Below are positions 17,547 through 26,273 of a stretch of DNA of 64,000 nucleotides, piece after piece; position 1 is the stretch's first letter, and each line of letters begins with the position of its first letter. The stretch is from Clostridiaceae bacterium Marseille-Q4145 (GTDB lineage Bacteria; Bacillota; Clostridia; Lachnospirales; Lachnospiraceae). The notes beneath the pieces are model-generated. The model saw nothing but the letters and a program-made list of their open reading frames with translations. It did no database searches and was not told where the DNA came from. Position numbers and translations under genes: made by a program. The DNA is taken from positions 558,001 through 622,000 of the forward strand of contig JAGTTP010000002.1 of NCBI GenBank assembly GCA_018223365.1, given 5' to 3'.

Positions 17547-17795
17547 TTAAATAACTCTCATGAACCGGCGCCAGATGAAATCCACCATTGCCTCTGGCAT
17601 CTTATTGCTACGTTCCTCTCTCTGTTCCAGTTCTCTGTCTTTCACGCATTTTACTGTGTGTCTATAACGAAAAGAGACACAACCTCCATGCACCGTCAAA
17701 TTTGCCGCAACAATCCTTCCATCTGCGGTGCATTTCATATTTTTGTTGTCAATATATTCGCAATTTTTGTTACAATAATTCCAGTACATGCTCAT
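17547..17795 (-). CDS. Small Cys-rich phage hypothetical
   Basis: 82 residues from the ATG at 17,795 (AAAGGAGA upstream). An N-terminal cysteine cluster (C6, C10, then C21 and C38) may bind zinc. The C-terminus is charged. Common type of early-operon protein; function unknown. Overlaps the next gene. Confidence 0.5.
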   Translation of the reverse strand: MSMYWNYCNKNCEYIDNKNMKCTADGRIVAANLTVHGGCVSFRYRHTVKCVKDRELEQREERSNKMPEAMVDFIWRRFMRVI

Positions 17796-18208
17796 TCTCC
17801 TTTCCACGGTTCCGGTAGCGGCATCCAGGCATTTACAAATACTCCTATTGATGCATAGCTCACATCCTTATTACCCGGATAAAATGCTCCGCTACCTTCT
17901 ACATCTACCTCATACCGCCCGATATCTGACAGCGGGTAATTTTCAAACGAGATCAGAATGTAATCATTCGTTTCTGGAAGTCTCTCTGTAACTGGAATCC
18001 AGGGATTCGTCTCCAACTGTTTTGCCCACGTACATGCCTCTCTATGTTTCGGATTAGGGTTATATCTTGAAAGAGCACTTTTACATGCCAATACCCCTTC
18101 CTCATATGCCTCCTCACGTTTACCAGAGGCTCTGTTATATCCGCGCCTCACTTTCTTCAACAATTTGCTCAAGTCATATTGAATTGCATCATACTCTCTT
18201 TCTGTCAT
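17792..18208 (-). CDS. DUF551-domain phage protein
   Basis: 138 residues. The C-terminal half carries the DUF551 signature, beginning NPWIPVTERLPE and closing with VNAWMPLPEP. The family is widespread in phage early regions and its function is unknown. The start at 18,208 is preceded by AGGGAGGG; an upstream in-frame ATG lacks a site. Confidence 0.75.
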   Translation of the reverse strand: MTEREYDAIQYDLSKLLKKVRRGYNRASGKREEAYEEGVLACKSALSRYNPNPKHREACTWAKQLETNPWIPVTERLPETNDYILISFENYPLSDIGRYEVDVEGSGAFYPGNKDVSYASIGVFVNAWMPLPEPWKGE

Positions 18209-18402
18209 TTCAGATTCCCTCCCTTCCGCAACGGACACCACCTGGGGCTTGTCTTAATCGTCAACTCCGTGGAATGGCGCTCTGTCTTACAGATCAGTGC
18301 CGGTCCGTTCTGCATTGGTGCATCCGGATGTCCACAGTAGTATCGGTTGCCTCCGCACTTACATTCCTGAAATTTTTTCAGATCACAATCTACGCATTTC
18401 AT
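18205..18402 (-). CDS. Small zinc-ribbon-like phage hypothetical
   Basis: 65 residues starting MKCVDCDL, with CxxC (4,7), CxC (14,16), C23 and later Cys. Start 18,402 is supported by GGAGG. Overlaps the DUF551 gene by four bases. Function unknown. Confidence 0.5.
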   Translation of the reverse strand: MKCVDCDLKKFQECKCGGNRYYCGHPDAPMQNGPALICKTERHSTELTIKTSPRWCPLRKGGNLK

Positions 18403-18416
18403 CGATTTATCCTCCA

Positions 18417-18995
18417 TCACCTCTGCAGTATACATTCCTTCGGCATCTCGATAAGCCATCCTGCTGCAGCAAGCTCATTCCACATCACCGCAACTTTGGC
18501 ATCCACCACACCGCTCACTGACTTTTCCAGACATTCCTTCAGTGCGTCGCTGATCCGGTTGATACGCTTTCTGCCAAATCCATTGTCCATCAGATAACTG
18601 TACGCAATCAGGCACCAGCGCATGCAATACGTACAGATCTCATCCTCTGCCTCATTAAGCTTCTGCTCCATCATGTACCGGTATTTCTTTTTCCTGCTCA
18701 CATGAATGTCTCTGTCTTCATGCTTCACAACCTCAAACGCAACCCCTGTCTTCTCTTTTAGTCGGGCATTAGCTGCATCAATGTCAAAGGACTCATCTGC
18801 CAGACCGTCAGCAATTGCCTGGTGCAATTTCTGGATCTGCCCCGGTCTCCAATGTTCCTGGAAGACCAGGATATGAGTCAGGTACACTGACAATCCAGAA
18901 AATGATGCCGAATAGCTGTTCCTCCTGCATTTTGCTGTATAGTTTAGTTCATGCAGCAATTCTTCCCTGGTCTTATGTATTCTATTTTTCGCCAT
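18417..18995 (-). CDS. Phage hypothetical, helical
   Basis: 192 residues, basic N-terminus, mostly helical, with a Cys pair in EICTYCMRWCL. No named family recognised. Overlaps the next gene by 14 bases within the same leftward operon, so it is very likely translated. Confidence 0.6.
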   Translation of the reverse strand: MAKNRIHKTREELLHELNYTAKCRRNSYSASFSGLSVYLTHILVFQEHWRPGQIQKLHQAIADGLADESFDIDAANARLKEKTGVAFEVVKHEDRDIHVSRKKKYRYMMEQKLNEAEDEICTYCMRWCLIAYSYLMDNGFGRKRINRISDALKECLEKSVSGVVDAKVAVMWNELAAAGWLIEMPKECILQR

Positions 18996-20244
18996 TCTTC
19001 TGTATCTCCTTCAAAAACTCTGCCAAACCGGTAATATGATCTGATGCCGGAATATACTCATCATGATGCACCCACTTCGTCTCACCATACTTGCCCTGTG
19101 GTGGCTTCGGACCACCGACCAAATGAAAATATGCATTCACCGGGCTATATGCATGCGGGCTGTGATTATCATATTCCGCCACAATGAGCTTCGCACCACA
19201 TTCAAAATCATATTTGTAGTACCGACAACCAATATTTTTATCCTCGTACCAAAGTCCCCAGGATTGGTAATTCTGCAGCCATTCTTTTCGCTGGTCATTG
19301 TTCTTCAGCAGAGGAAGTTCAGGCTGTATCACCTCTTCAACCTCTTCTTCATCCAGATTCTCATGATACTCCAGAAGCATCTTATAAGCCTGCAACTGCA
19401 TGGTGTGTTTGGCATATGTAAGTGGCTGATTCTGCATCCAGTAGTCACGCATCAGTTCCAGAGCTGATTCCGTGTCTTTAATCATGCGTTTTAAAGTGCT
19501 GCGATCATATTCCACAATTTCTGGAATACTCTTCTGTGGCTCTTCCTGTTGTTCATCCAACCAGCCACATCTAACATTACAGTCTTCAGAACATTCATTG
19601 CAGCACTGCACGCCACCATAACCACAGCAATTACAGAAACCATACTTACTTTTTCCGGTAATACAATGCCGTGAACTTACTTCTGTATCCGGAACTTTTT
19701 TCTGTTGCGACGTCGCAACGGACTCTTCCGGAACAACTCCAGGATAATCTTTCACATTCATCTGTTCAGAAATATCTTTCCGCTCGACCACCGCCGGCTC
19801 TTCCACTCTTTTCTTCGGCGTCTTCATTTCCCGGATCTGCTTTACCGTAGTCTTTGCAGTTACCTTCCTGGCCTGTTCCGGGGACAAACTGATCATTTCC
19901 TGCAGCTGGGACTTACTGAAATCTTTATACTCTCTCTGCAGCATCGGTGTATTACCGCCAATAGAAAAACGGTCATTGATCTCCATGTACCTGGAAGCTG
20001 ATGATTTACTGATTCCAAACTGATCTGCAGCATAATCCCACAGCGTATCATATCCTGCATCCCGGAAGAGTTCCATGTCCCGGATTGCTTTCAAGTGAAA
20101 TCCAACGGAGACACAGCTTCTGGCCACATTGGTCATATCACTCTTGATGATCCGGCCAGCAGTCTCAATTGTCATTGTCTTCAGGTAATCTCCCTGATAA
20201 TGCTCCACCCATTGTTCCGGGCTATAAGTTACTTCTTCCCCCAT
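18982..20244 (-). CDS. Phage DNA-binding protein with HTH and Cys cluster
   Basis: 420 residues from ATG 20,244 (GTGGAGGA upstream). The N-terminal region has a ParB/KorB-like helix-turn-helix feel (FGISKSSASRYMEINDRFS, about 85-105). The middle has a Cys-rich stretch (CNCCGYGG...CCNECSEDC, about 210-230). The C-terminal domain is compact and aromatic. I see no ParB nuclease motif, so I do not call it ParB. Its own coding sequence contains one of two copies of a 16-bp palindrome (19,704-19,719), possibly its binding site. Confidence 0.6.
   Translation of the reverse strand: MGEEVTYSPEQWVEHYQGDYLKTMTIETAGRIIKSDMTNVARSCVSVGFHLKAIRDMELFRDAGYDTLWDYAADQFGISKSSASRYMEINDRFSIGGNTPMLQREYKDFSKSQLQEMISLSPEQARKVTAKTTVKQIREMKTPKKRVEEPAVVERKDISEQMNVKDYPGVVPEESVATSQQKKVPDTEVSSRHCITGKSKYGFCNCCGYGGVQCCNECSEDCNVRCGWLDEQQEEPQKSIPEIVEYDRSTLKRMIKDTESALELMRDYWMQNQPLTYAKHTMQLQAYKMLLEYHENLDEEEVEEVIQPELPLLKNNDQRKEWLQNYQSWGLWYEDKNIGCRYYKYDFECGAKLIVAEYDNHSPHAYSPVNAYFHLVGGPKPPQGKYGETKWVHHDEYIPASDHITGLAEFLKEIQKNGEK
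19704..19719. repeat. 16-bp palindrome, copy 1
   Basis: GTTGCGACGTCGCAAC, a perfect palindrome, identical to 33,220-33,235. Located inside the gene for the HTH/Cys-cluster protein. Two copies of a 16-bp sequence within 14 kb are unlikely by chance. Confidence 0.7.
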
Positions 20245-20593
20245 CTTTTTTTCCTCCACCAAATCCATTCTGTAGTCCGATCAGCAGCTGCTTCATAAAC
20301 GGATCATGATATTTCTTATAAGCCTGATCACACCGTTCCATCAGCCACTCATAACTGTCTTCCTGGTTAAAGTCCTCATACACCAGCTGATCCGCTATAT
20401 TGCTCAGTTCCCGGATTCTGCTCATGTAGTACATCCGCAGCTCACACTGCTTTTCCTTCAGATTCTCACACAGCTGCTCATAAGATTTTCTGTACTTTGT
20501 CTGCAGCAGCTCCGCAGGTACCGCCTGCTCATTCTTTCGCTTTTTCTCATACAAAGCTTGCAGCTCATCAAATTCTATCATAGGAATATGCAC
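20222..20593 (-). CDS. Phage hypothetical, coiled
   Basis: 123 residues, highly charged and helical (about 15-90), ending in a glycine/lysine tail. Overlaps both neighbours in the operon. No family recognised. The start may be the ATG at 20,593 or 20,581. Confidence 0.55.
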   Translation of the reverse strand: MHIPMIEFDELQALYEKKRKNEQAVPAELLQTKYRKSYEQLCENLKEKQCELRMYYMSRIRELSNIADQLVYEDFNQEDSYEWLMERCDQAYKKYHDPFMKQLLIGLQNGFGGGKKDGGRSNL

Positions 20594-21966
20594 CCCGCCT
20601 TCCTGTAGGACGTCTTCCGGCGCTTAAACTGATTCTCACAGAAATCAATATCATCCACGTAGTCATAGCAGATCGCATCCTGTTTTCCTTCAAATGTCCG
20701 GGCAATCCGGCCGATACTCTGCGTGACCACTGCATAATCCTTTCTGGGTGTTGCGAGGTACATCCGATCCAGTCTCGGTATGTCCAGACCTTCCTTGGCC
20801 AGACTATAACTTACGAACAGGAAATGATTCTTCCCAGTTCTCATGTTCTCAATGGCCATTACCCGATCTGCCTTGGCTTTCTTGCTGGTCATGTGTCCAT
20901 CTATCATGGCACTCATTCTCTGCAGTTCCCGCGGAAGCATATACTGCAGCAGCTTTAAATGTTCCAGCCGGTCAGACAGGATGATGTTATAGTGATCCGC
21001 ATTTTCCACCAAGTCAGAGATAATCAATTCATTTCTCACCCGGTTTTCTACCAGATATGGGATAAGCTTGGCATATACCATAGTCCCGTCTGTATCCTGG
21101 CATGCTGCAGATAACGGGATTCCCGTCTCCCTTTTCAAGATCGATACCTTCATGGTCTTATCTGCTACTGCTTCCTCCGGGACCTGATATGCCACACCTC
21201 CCAGGATTGCAAATGTGGTTCTGATCAGTCCATCAGATCTGTGTACCGTTGCTGACAAGCCATATTTATATCTTGCTGCCAGATTACTCATCACCTTGTA
21301 GAACATCGTAACAGATGCCGGTGTACCGGATAATCTGTGACACTCATCTACTATGATCACATCCCAGGTATATTTGAATGCTGCCAGATCAAGCTTACTC
21401 AGTGTCTGTACAGTAGCAAATGTGATATGACTCCCGATTTCAACTTTCCCGGCAGTAATCTTTCCCAGTATGCCATTCCCAAAATATTGAGCAGCGCGCT
21501 CATAGGATTGATTGAGCAGATCCTGCGTATGCGTCACCCAGAGGGTCCTGCGGCTGATCTCCGCTGCCAATGCAATTCCCATCTGTGTCTTCCCGGAGCC
21601 ACATGGACTTTGAAGAATTCCGCAGCCATACGTCTTCATGGCCGTTACTGCCGGAGTCTGGTAATCATACAGAGGAATTTGTTTCTCATACTTCAAAAGT
21701 CCGTTATCTGCCAGATCCAACTGTATTCTGCTGTTTTTCAAGAGTGGTCTGATCTGCTTTCCTACCCCACAGGGAAGAACCAACGCATCGGACACAACCT
21801 TGTACATTGCCAGATACCGATCTGTCTTACCAGTCCATAACCCTCTGCGTACTCTGGAGATATATTCCGGATTCTCAAATATCAGATTCTTTCGTGCCCA
21901 CTCAATTAACTCTTCTGTGGGATGCTTTACAATGATTTCATTACTGATCGTTACTTCCATTTCCAT
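20578..21966 (-). CDS. DEAD/DEAH-box helicase of phage replication module
   Basis: 462 residues, superfamily 2. Q-like motif PLYDYQTPAV, Walker A SPCGSGKTQMG (about 120-130), Walker B VDECHRL, motif III SATVHRSDG, and the helicase C-terminal motif VTQSIGRIARTFEG. Resembles phage UvsW-like or RecB-family ATPases that remodel replication forks. In operon with the PD-(D/E)XK nuclease, overlapping its stop by 16 bases. Confidence 0.85.
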   Translation of the reverse strand: MEMEVTISNEIIVKHPTEELIEWARKNLIFENPEYISRVRRGLWTGKTDRYLAMYKVVSDALVLPCGVGKQIRPLLKNSRIQLDLADNGLLKYEKQIPLYDYQTPAVTAMKTYGCGILQSPCGSGKTQMGIALAAEISRRTLWVTHTQDLLNQSYERAAQYFGNGILGKITAGKVEIGSHITFATVQTLSKLDLAAFKYTWDVIIVDECHRLSGTPASVTMFYKVMSNLAARYKYGLSATVHRSDGLIRTTFAILGGVAYQVPEEAVADKTMKVSILKRETGIPLSAACQDTDGTMVYAKLIPYLVENRVRNELIISDLVENADHYNIILSDRLEHLKLLQYMLPRELQRMSAMIDGHMTSKKAKADRVMAIENMRTGKNHFLFVSYSLAKEGLDIPRLDRMYLATPRKDYAVVTQSIGRIARTFEGKQDAICYDYVDDIDFCENQFKRRKTSYRKAGCIFL

Positions 21967-22364
21967 TTCTCCCAGTCATTGCATAACAACTCACCAAGCT
22001 GTATAATCTGTGCATCATCTATCATTTTCTGTCCGGAACGTTTCAGTTCCAGTAATTTACTGAATGGCACTCTGAATACCTGATTGGCTCTTTCCAGCAG
22101 GATGTAATACCATGGTTCTCCATTCCCGCATTCCACCCAGCGTGTCATTGCACTGATCTGATTGGGTTCCATACGGCTCAGACGGAATACGTCATTCTCA
22201 CATACCTTACAGTCACCTGCCTGTGTATTCCCGTCTTTTGCAAGAATAATATCAAATGGCTGCCCGTTACGATTGTCCTGGAACACATGTGCCCAGTATC
22301 CTTTCTCTGCCATGTACTCCGCAAAGTCATATTCAAAGCCCGTACCTGATGATTTATTGCTCAT
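21951..22364 (-). CDS. PD-(D/E)XK nuclease, probable Holliday junction resolvase
   Basis: 137 residues. The core GTGFEYDFAEYMAEKGYW, QPFDIILAKDG and AGDCKV shows the PD-(D/E)XK arrangement (D...D-x-K) of small resolvase-like nucleases such as RecU/VRR-NUC types. Located directly upstream of the helicase. Exact substrate is inference. Confidence 0.65.
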   Translation of the reverse strand: MSNKSSGTGFEYDFAEYMAEKGYWAHVFQDNRNGQPFDIILAKDGNTQAGDCKVCENDVFRLSRMEPNQISAMTRWVECGNGEPWYYILLERANQVFRVPFSKLLELKRSGQKMIDDAQIIQLGELLCNDWEKWKWK

Positions 22365-22377
22365 ATACCCTCCTGTG

Positions 22378-22582
22378 AGTTACCACGTTACCAAATAGGT
22401 TAAAGTAGTGGTAACCGTAAAAACATTGATTTTTCAACGCTTTTTCGTATCGGGTTACCAAGTTACCACGTAACCACCGATTTTTTCTATATAGGGAAAA
22501 AGTATTGATATTTTCAATTTTTTTCTTCATTTATAAATACGTATTTCCATGGGTAACCTGGTAACTTGGTAACCTGGTAACT
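22378..22582. repeat. GGTAAC/GTTACC repeat cluster, candidate phage origin
   Basis: About ten copies of the hexamer GGTAAC or its complement lie in this 200-bp non-coding gap in three groups: around 22,378-22,425, around 22,455-22,477, and a tight group of four at about 22,552-22,580 with roughly 9-10-base spacing. Many extend to the palindrome GGTAACC/GGTTACC. The centre is AT-rich. Iterons plus an AT-rich stretch beside the DUF927 helicase and CHC2 primase genes fit a replication origin. Confidence 0.6.
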
Positions 22583-24457
22583 CTAATCAAAGGGAAGCTC
22601 CTCCTGTTCATATGTACTGACAGAATGAAATTCATGGTCTTCCAGCTTTTCTTCCCCACCATTCATCTTCAAAAATACGCAGCGTATGGAACGCCCGGCA
22701 ATCTTCTTAATCTTCGTTTTCCGGCCGGAATCTGCCTGCAGGAAACCTTTACGCTCTGCCCAGGAGAGAAACGCTGTCTTCGAAAATCCGCCGCCTTTGC
22801 ATAATTCTGTAAATGCTGCTGGGAAAATAATGGCATAGCCATCACTGATTATTCCCCACTTTTCCAACGTCTCCACAGTATTCTCAAATCTGGCCGGATT
22901 CATGGAAATCTTGTCCATAAGATATTCGTAGCAGCGTTCATTGTCAGAGATCTCATTCCTGTCTGTCAGAATCTCCTTTGCTTCTTCCAGACTGATGTAC
23001 TGCCCGTCTTTGAACAAGTACTCTGTAGCCAGTTTATCTGCAGTCAGAATAATGGACATGGACAGGCTTTGTTTCTGCATCTTTTCATCATCTGCCAGCT
23101 CCTCCAGAAACATTTTCTGAATCTCCCGGATTTTGGAAATACCCAGGTCTTTGATCAGATCCACAAATTCCTTTCCTGCATATCCATAGTTCTTGCAAAT
23201 AAGCTCCATCACCGCTCCAGGATCGTCGTAAACCTTCGCACCGCATTCCAGTTCCAGAATACGGTTAATAGCTCCTCCCTGCGTCACATAGGAGCTCAGA
23301 GGGCGCTCTCCGTTGGTCAGGATGCAATTCTTCCAGTGATTCTCCCGGTTGATAGACAATTCCTTGTTTGACCGCGTCTTACCTTTTCCGGAACACAGAT
23401 CATACACAAGCCCCTCAAAATTTTCTTCCAGCTTCCGGTTCTTCTTACTGCTGTCGTCCAGGATTAAAGGCAGATGGTTCAGCAGATCACAGATCACTTC
23501 CAGGCCTACATCTGTGCCCTTGTAATCCTTGATATAGGCATTCTCCTCCGGGCATGCCCACACAGACGCAGCCACGGCCAGTGTGACGGATTTACCGCCC
23601 TCTGTCTCGCCCCAGAGATCCACAAAGAATGGAAGTCCGGATAATGGCTGCACCAGGACACTGGCAAAGGACGCAGCCAGCATTAGTTTGATTTCCAGAC
23701 GCTTTGTCTTCCGGAGTCCAGACACATACTCAAACCATCGGTTCCTGCTCCCAACCTGCTGGATACTGTCATAGATCTGACCATACCTGGTATCACCATC
23801 AAACACAATTTCCGTATCATACGGGAGGAATCCGCCGCGGATCCAGCCCAGCTTGGCGCTGGAATACTGCACATGAATGGCATCATCATTGGCATTTTCC
23901 ACATCTGCCAGGTATCGAACCAGAAACTTTGCATTCTCACTGGTCACAGAAATCCCCCGGCCGGATAACGCTACGATCTTGCTGGCCGACGTCACTACGG
24001 TCTTTGGCACGATAATTTCGTTCCACTGATTATTTCTCTTGTATGCCAGCTTAATACGCTCTTCCCCGGTCTCCAGGTTCTTCATCCGCTCCACCGGAAG
24101 AATCGGGTGGTAACAAGCTACGATGTCCGTGATTCCAGTATTTGGGTTGTAGAGCATCACCCCATCCTCCGAAGCAATCCAGGACTTGCACTTCATCCTT
24201 CCATATGGACCGATGAAGTTTGTCCAGTTCTCAATCAGCGAACTGACTCTGCTTCTGCTCTTCCGGCTCTCCCGCTCCACACGCTTATAGGCATTCAGAA
24301 GCTTTGTGAATTTGGATTTTACACCCAACTCCTGCGCCCGCTCTTCCAGGGAAATCATGAGCTTTGCTTTATATATCTCATCCTCCTGGTCGAACAGTTC
24401 TGTGAACACCTCTTCCTCCAGGATGCTTTCTTTCGTCAATTTATTTAATGGCTCCAT
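22583..24457 (-). CDS. DUF927 phage replicative helicase/primase-associated ATPase
   Basis: 624 residues. The DUF927 ATPase core shows Walker A DLWGETEGGKSVTLAV (about residues 285-300) and Walker B-like HLPLILDDSSKK. This family acts with CHC2-type primases in phage and plasmid DNA replication. It overlaps the primase gene by 13 bases, and iteron-like repeats follow its stop codon. Full-length, no defects seen. Confidence 0.85.
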   Translation of the reverse strand: MEPLNKLTKESILEEEVFTELFDQEDEIYKAKLMISLEERAQELGVKSKFTKLLNAYKRVERESRKSRSRVSSLIENWTNFIGPYGRMKCKSWIASEDGVMLYNPNTGITDIVACYHPILPVERMKNLETGEERIKLAYKRNNQWNEIIVPKTVVTSASKIVALSGRGISVTSENAKFLVRYLADVENANDDAIHVQYSSAKLGWIRGGFLPYDTEIVFDGDTRYGQIYDSIQQVGSRNRWFEYVSGLRKTKRLEIKLMLAASFASVLVQPLSGLPFFVDLWGETEGGKSVTLAVAASVWACPEENAYIKDYKGTDVGLEVICDLLNHLPLILDDSSKKNRKLEENFEGLVYDLCSGKGKTRSNKELSINRENHWKNCILTNGERPLSSYVTQGGAINRILELECGAKVYDDPGAVMELICKNYGYAGKEFVDLIKDLGISKIREIQKMFLEELADDEKMQKQSLSMSIILTADKLATEYLFKDGQYISLEEAKEILTDRNEISDNERCYEYLMDKISMNPARFENTVETLEKWGIISDGYAIIFPAAFTELCKGGGFSKTAFLSWAERKGFLQADSGRKTKIKKIAGRSIRCVFLKMNGGEEKLEDHEFHSVSTYEQEELPFD

Positions 24458-24942
24458 AGTCCATCCTCTTCCTGCATATAATCAAACAGGGCAAGCTGAT
24501 GGGTCATTTCCATCTGTGCCTCACACCATTCGTCACTGAACGGTTCCAGAAGTAGAATCTTCCGCCTCAGCTCCCCTATTGCATCCAGGTTATCTTTCAC
24601 TCTTTTTCTGTCTGCAGCCTTTTTCTTTGCCGCCATCTCCCTGGCTTTTTGTGCATGATAGATCTTCATGCGTGCTGCAGTGTTTTGTTTCTCATAGCTT
24701 CCGCCAAGGGACTGAAATGCCTCACGGAACGTCAGGTTGTCCATTTTCTGTACAAATGTGAAAATGTCCCCATGCGCTCCGCAGGCAAAACAATAAAAAT
24801 CCCGGTCATAAATCTTTAAACTCGGAGTCCGGTCACCAGTGTGAAACGGACAGCTCGCGAAACCGCTCCGATTCACATGGATTCCGTACTTTTCCAGAAT
24901 ATCGCGCATGGAATATGTCTGCTTGATCTCTTCTGCTGTCAT
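24445..24942 (-). CDS. CHC2 zinc-finger primase domain protein
   Basis: 165 residues. The DnaG-type zinc finger is complete: CPFH (about 28-31) and CFACGAHGD (about 52-60). No TOPRIM catalytic domain follows, so it must work with the DUF927 protein, an established split arrangement in Clostridial phages. GGAGGG precedes the ATG, directly after the solitary CRISPR-like repeat. Confidence 0.9.
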   Translation of the reverse strand: MTAEEIKQTYSMRDILEKYGIHVNRSGFASCPFHTGDRTPSLKIYDRDFYCFACGAHGDIFTFVQKMDNLTFREAFQSLGGSYEKQNTAARMKIYHAQKAREMAAKKKAADRKRVKDNLDAIGELRRKILLLEPFSDEWCEAQMEMTHQLALFDYMQEEDGLWSH

Positions 24943-24970
24943 ACGCGCGCCCTCCGTTCATTACATGTTT

Positions 24971-25000
24971 CTTTCAATCCACGCTCCAAAATGGAGCGAC
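24971..25000 (-). repeat. Solitary type I-C CRISPR repeat-like unit
   Basis: On the minus strand: 5' half GTCGCTCCATTTT and 3' half GGAGCGTGGATTGAAAG (30 bases). The 6-bp stem CGCTCC/GGAGCG plus the 3' handle TGGATTGAAA are the hallmarks of type I-C repeats (canonical form GTCGC...GCGTGGATTGAAAY, 32-33 bases). There is only one copy, with no spacer array and no cas genes nearby. It is 4 bases after the DUF669 stop, in the transcribed direction, so it will be in the operon mRNA. Confidence 0.75.
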
Positions 25001-25004
25001 TAAA

Positions 25005-25613
25005 TTACATAAACGGCAATTCCTCATCAATACCATCCGGAATGTTTATGAATCCATCCCCTCCGCCCAGCGGATGAGCCGGATCCATCGGTGCCGGTGC
25101 TGCAGCTGCCGGTCCTTCCGGAAGAAGCTCATCCTCCGGAATTTCTGCATCTTTCAAGCCTTCAACACTCCGGATCTGCTTCAGTATCGTGGTCATACGC
25201 TTTTCACCAGAATTTGTAAGAAACTGCTTGCGACCGAAGATACCTCCGAAACGCTTACCTACCAGACTCTTCTCGTTCCAGTCCCAACGGTATCCGTTAT
25301 TAGATTTCTCAATGGAGCAGATCACACCTTTAAAGAACGGATTCGCTGCATCTTCTTTTGTTCTGGTAAACTGCTTATATACACCACTCCATTTGACATC
25401 AGAGCCACTTCTTTTTCGTGAATCAAACTGCTTCTGGTAGAAGCCCTTCTGATCTCCTTCCACAATATCAAACAGCAATGCCAGCTGTTCTCTTCCATCC
25501 TTTGCTTCTACAATATTGGCCTGCTTTACAATGCAGACATACAGGCCCTTCGGCAGCTGCATTGTTTCTCCGGTATATGCCGGAGTCTCATCCCATCCTG
25601 GAATCGGTTTCAT
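25005..25613 (-). CDS. DUF669 phage protein (probable ssDNA-binding)
   Basis: 202 residues. The start ...ETMQLPKGLYVCIVKQANIVEAKDGREQLALLFDI matches DUF669 proteins, which accompany recombination ATPases and act like SSB in phage replication. The C-terminus is Pro/Ala/Gly-rich and ends in an acidic tip (GIDEELPFM), a typical SSB-like tail. Overlaps the ATPase gene by four bases. Confidence 0.75.
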   Translation of the reverse strand: MKPIPGWDETPAYTGETMQLPKGLYVCIVKQANIVEAKDGREQLALLFDIVEGDQKGFYQKQFDSRKRSGSDVKWSGVYKQFTRTKEDAANPFFKGVICSIEKSNNGYRWDWNEKSLVGKRFGGIFGRKQFLTNSGEKRMTTILKQIRSVEGLKDAEIPEDELLPEGPAAAAPAPMDPAHPLGGGDGFINIPDGIDEELPFM

Positions 25614-26269
25614 TCTTCATTTCCTCCCTTGGCTTCATATTTTTTCCATCCGTAGAAATCACGGATCGTATCGTCAACCATTTTCAGGTTGTTCTCAATC
25701 TCAGCGGATTCAAACATATCTTCCGGAGTTTTCGTGATATCGGATCCATCAGTCACTGTCCGGAAGAAGTGATTTCCATTCTCGCTCATACACCGGATGC
25801 AGATCGTGACCATGCCTTCCAGGCACACCTTCCGATCCAACTGCTTTCCAATAGTACGCAGTCTGGAAATACCAAAATCATCTGTATCTTCGTGAAAAAT
25901 GATGTACACGATTTTGTCCGGATCTGTTACCTCAGTCTTGATCCGCTTCACCAACCCATACATGGCATCTGCAATATCGTCATACATCTCAAAAGATGCA
26001 TTTCCCTTTTTGTTCCGGTGCTGCGACATAAATAGATGCGTCATAATGTAACCAGCATCATCGATCACATATACCTTCTCCGGGTTCTTATTGATCGTGG
26101 CAATAATCTGGTTGATGTTGTCGCTGGATCCTGTCTTCGGAAACCGCTTGCGAAAAGGCAGTTCTTTCCGCTCGGTATTCAGCAGCACAATTTCATGTTC
26201 ATCAAAGAATTTCAGGCTCCGGCTCTTACCGCTTCCTGATTTTCCATAAATCAATACTGGCAATCCCAT
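25610..26269 (-). CDS. AAA/RecA-like phage recombination ATPase (Sak4-like)
   Basis: 219 residues. Walker A YGKSGSGKSRSLKF (residues 8-21) and Walker B VYVIDDAGY. The size and pairing with DUF669 fit the Sak4-type single-strand annealing/recombination ATPases. Part of the same leftward operon. Confidence 0.75.
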   Translation of the reverse strand: MGLPVLIYGKSGSGKSRSLKFFDEHEIVLLNTERKELPFRKRFPKTGSSDNINQIIATINKNPEKVYVIDDAGYIMTHLFMSQHRNKKGNASFEMYDDIADAMYGLVKRIKTEVTDPDKIVYIIFHEDTDDFGISRLRTIGKQLDRKVCLEGMVTICIRCMSENGNHFFRTVTDGSDITKTPEDMFESAEIENNLKMVDDTIRDFYGWKKYEAKGGNEE

Positions 26270-26273
26270 CTAC

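Noticed and set aside
18982..20244. ParB partition protein
   Set aside because: The HTH and nearby palindrome suggested it, but the N-terminal ParB/Srx-like motif is not seen and no ParA is encoded.
24971..25000. CRISPR array
   Set aside because: Only one repeat-like unit is present; no spacers, second repeat or cas genes. It is reported as a solitary repeat instead.
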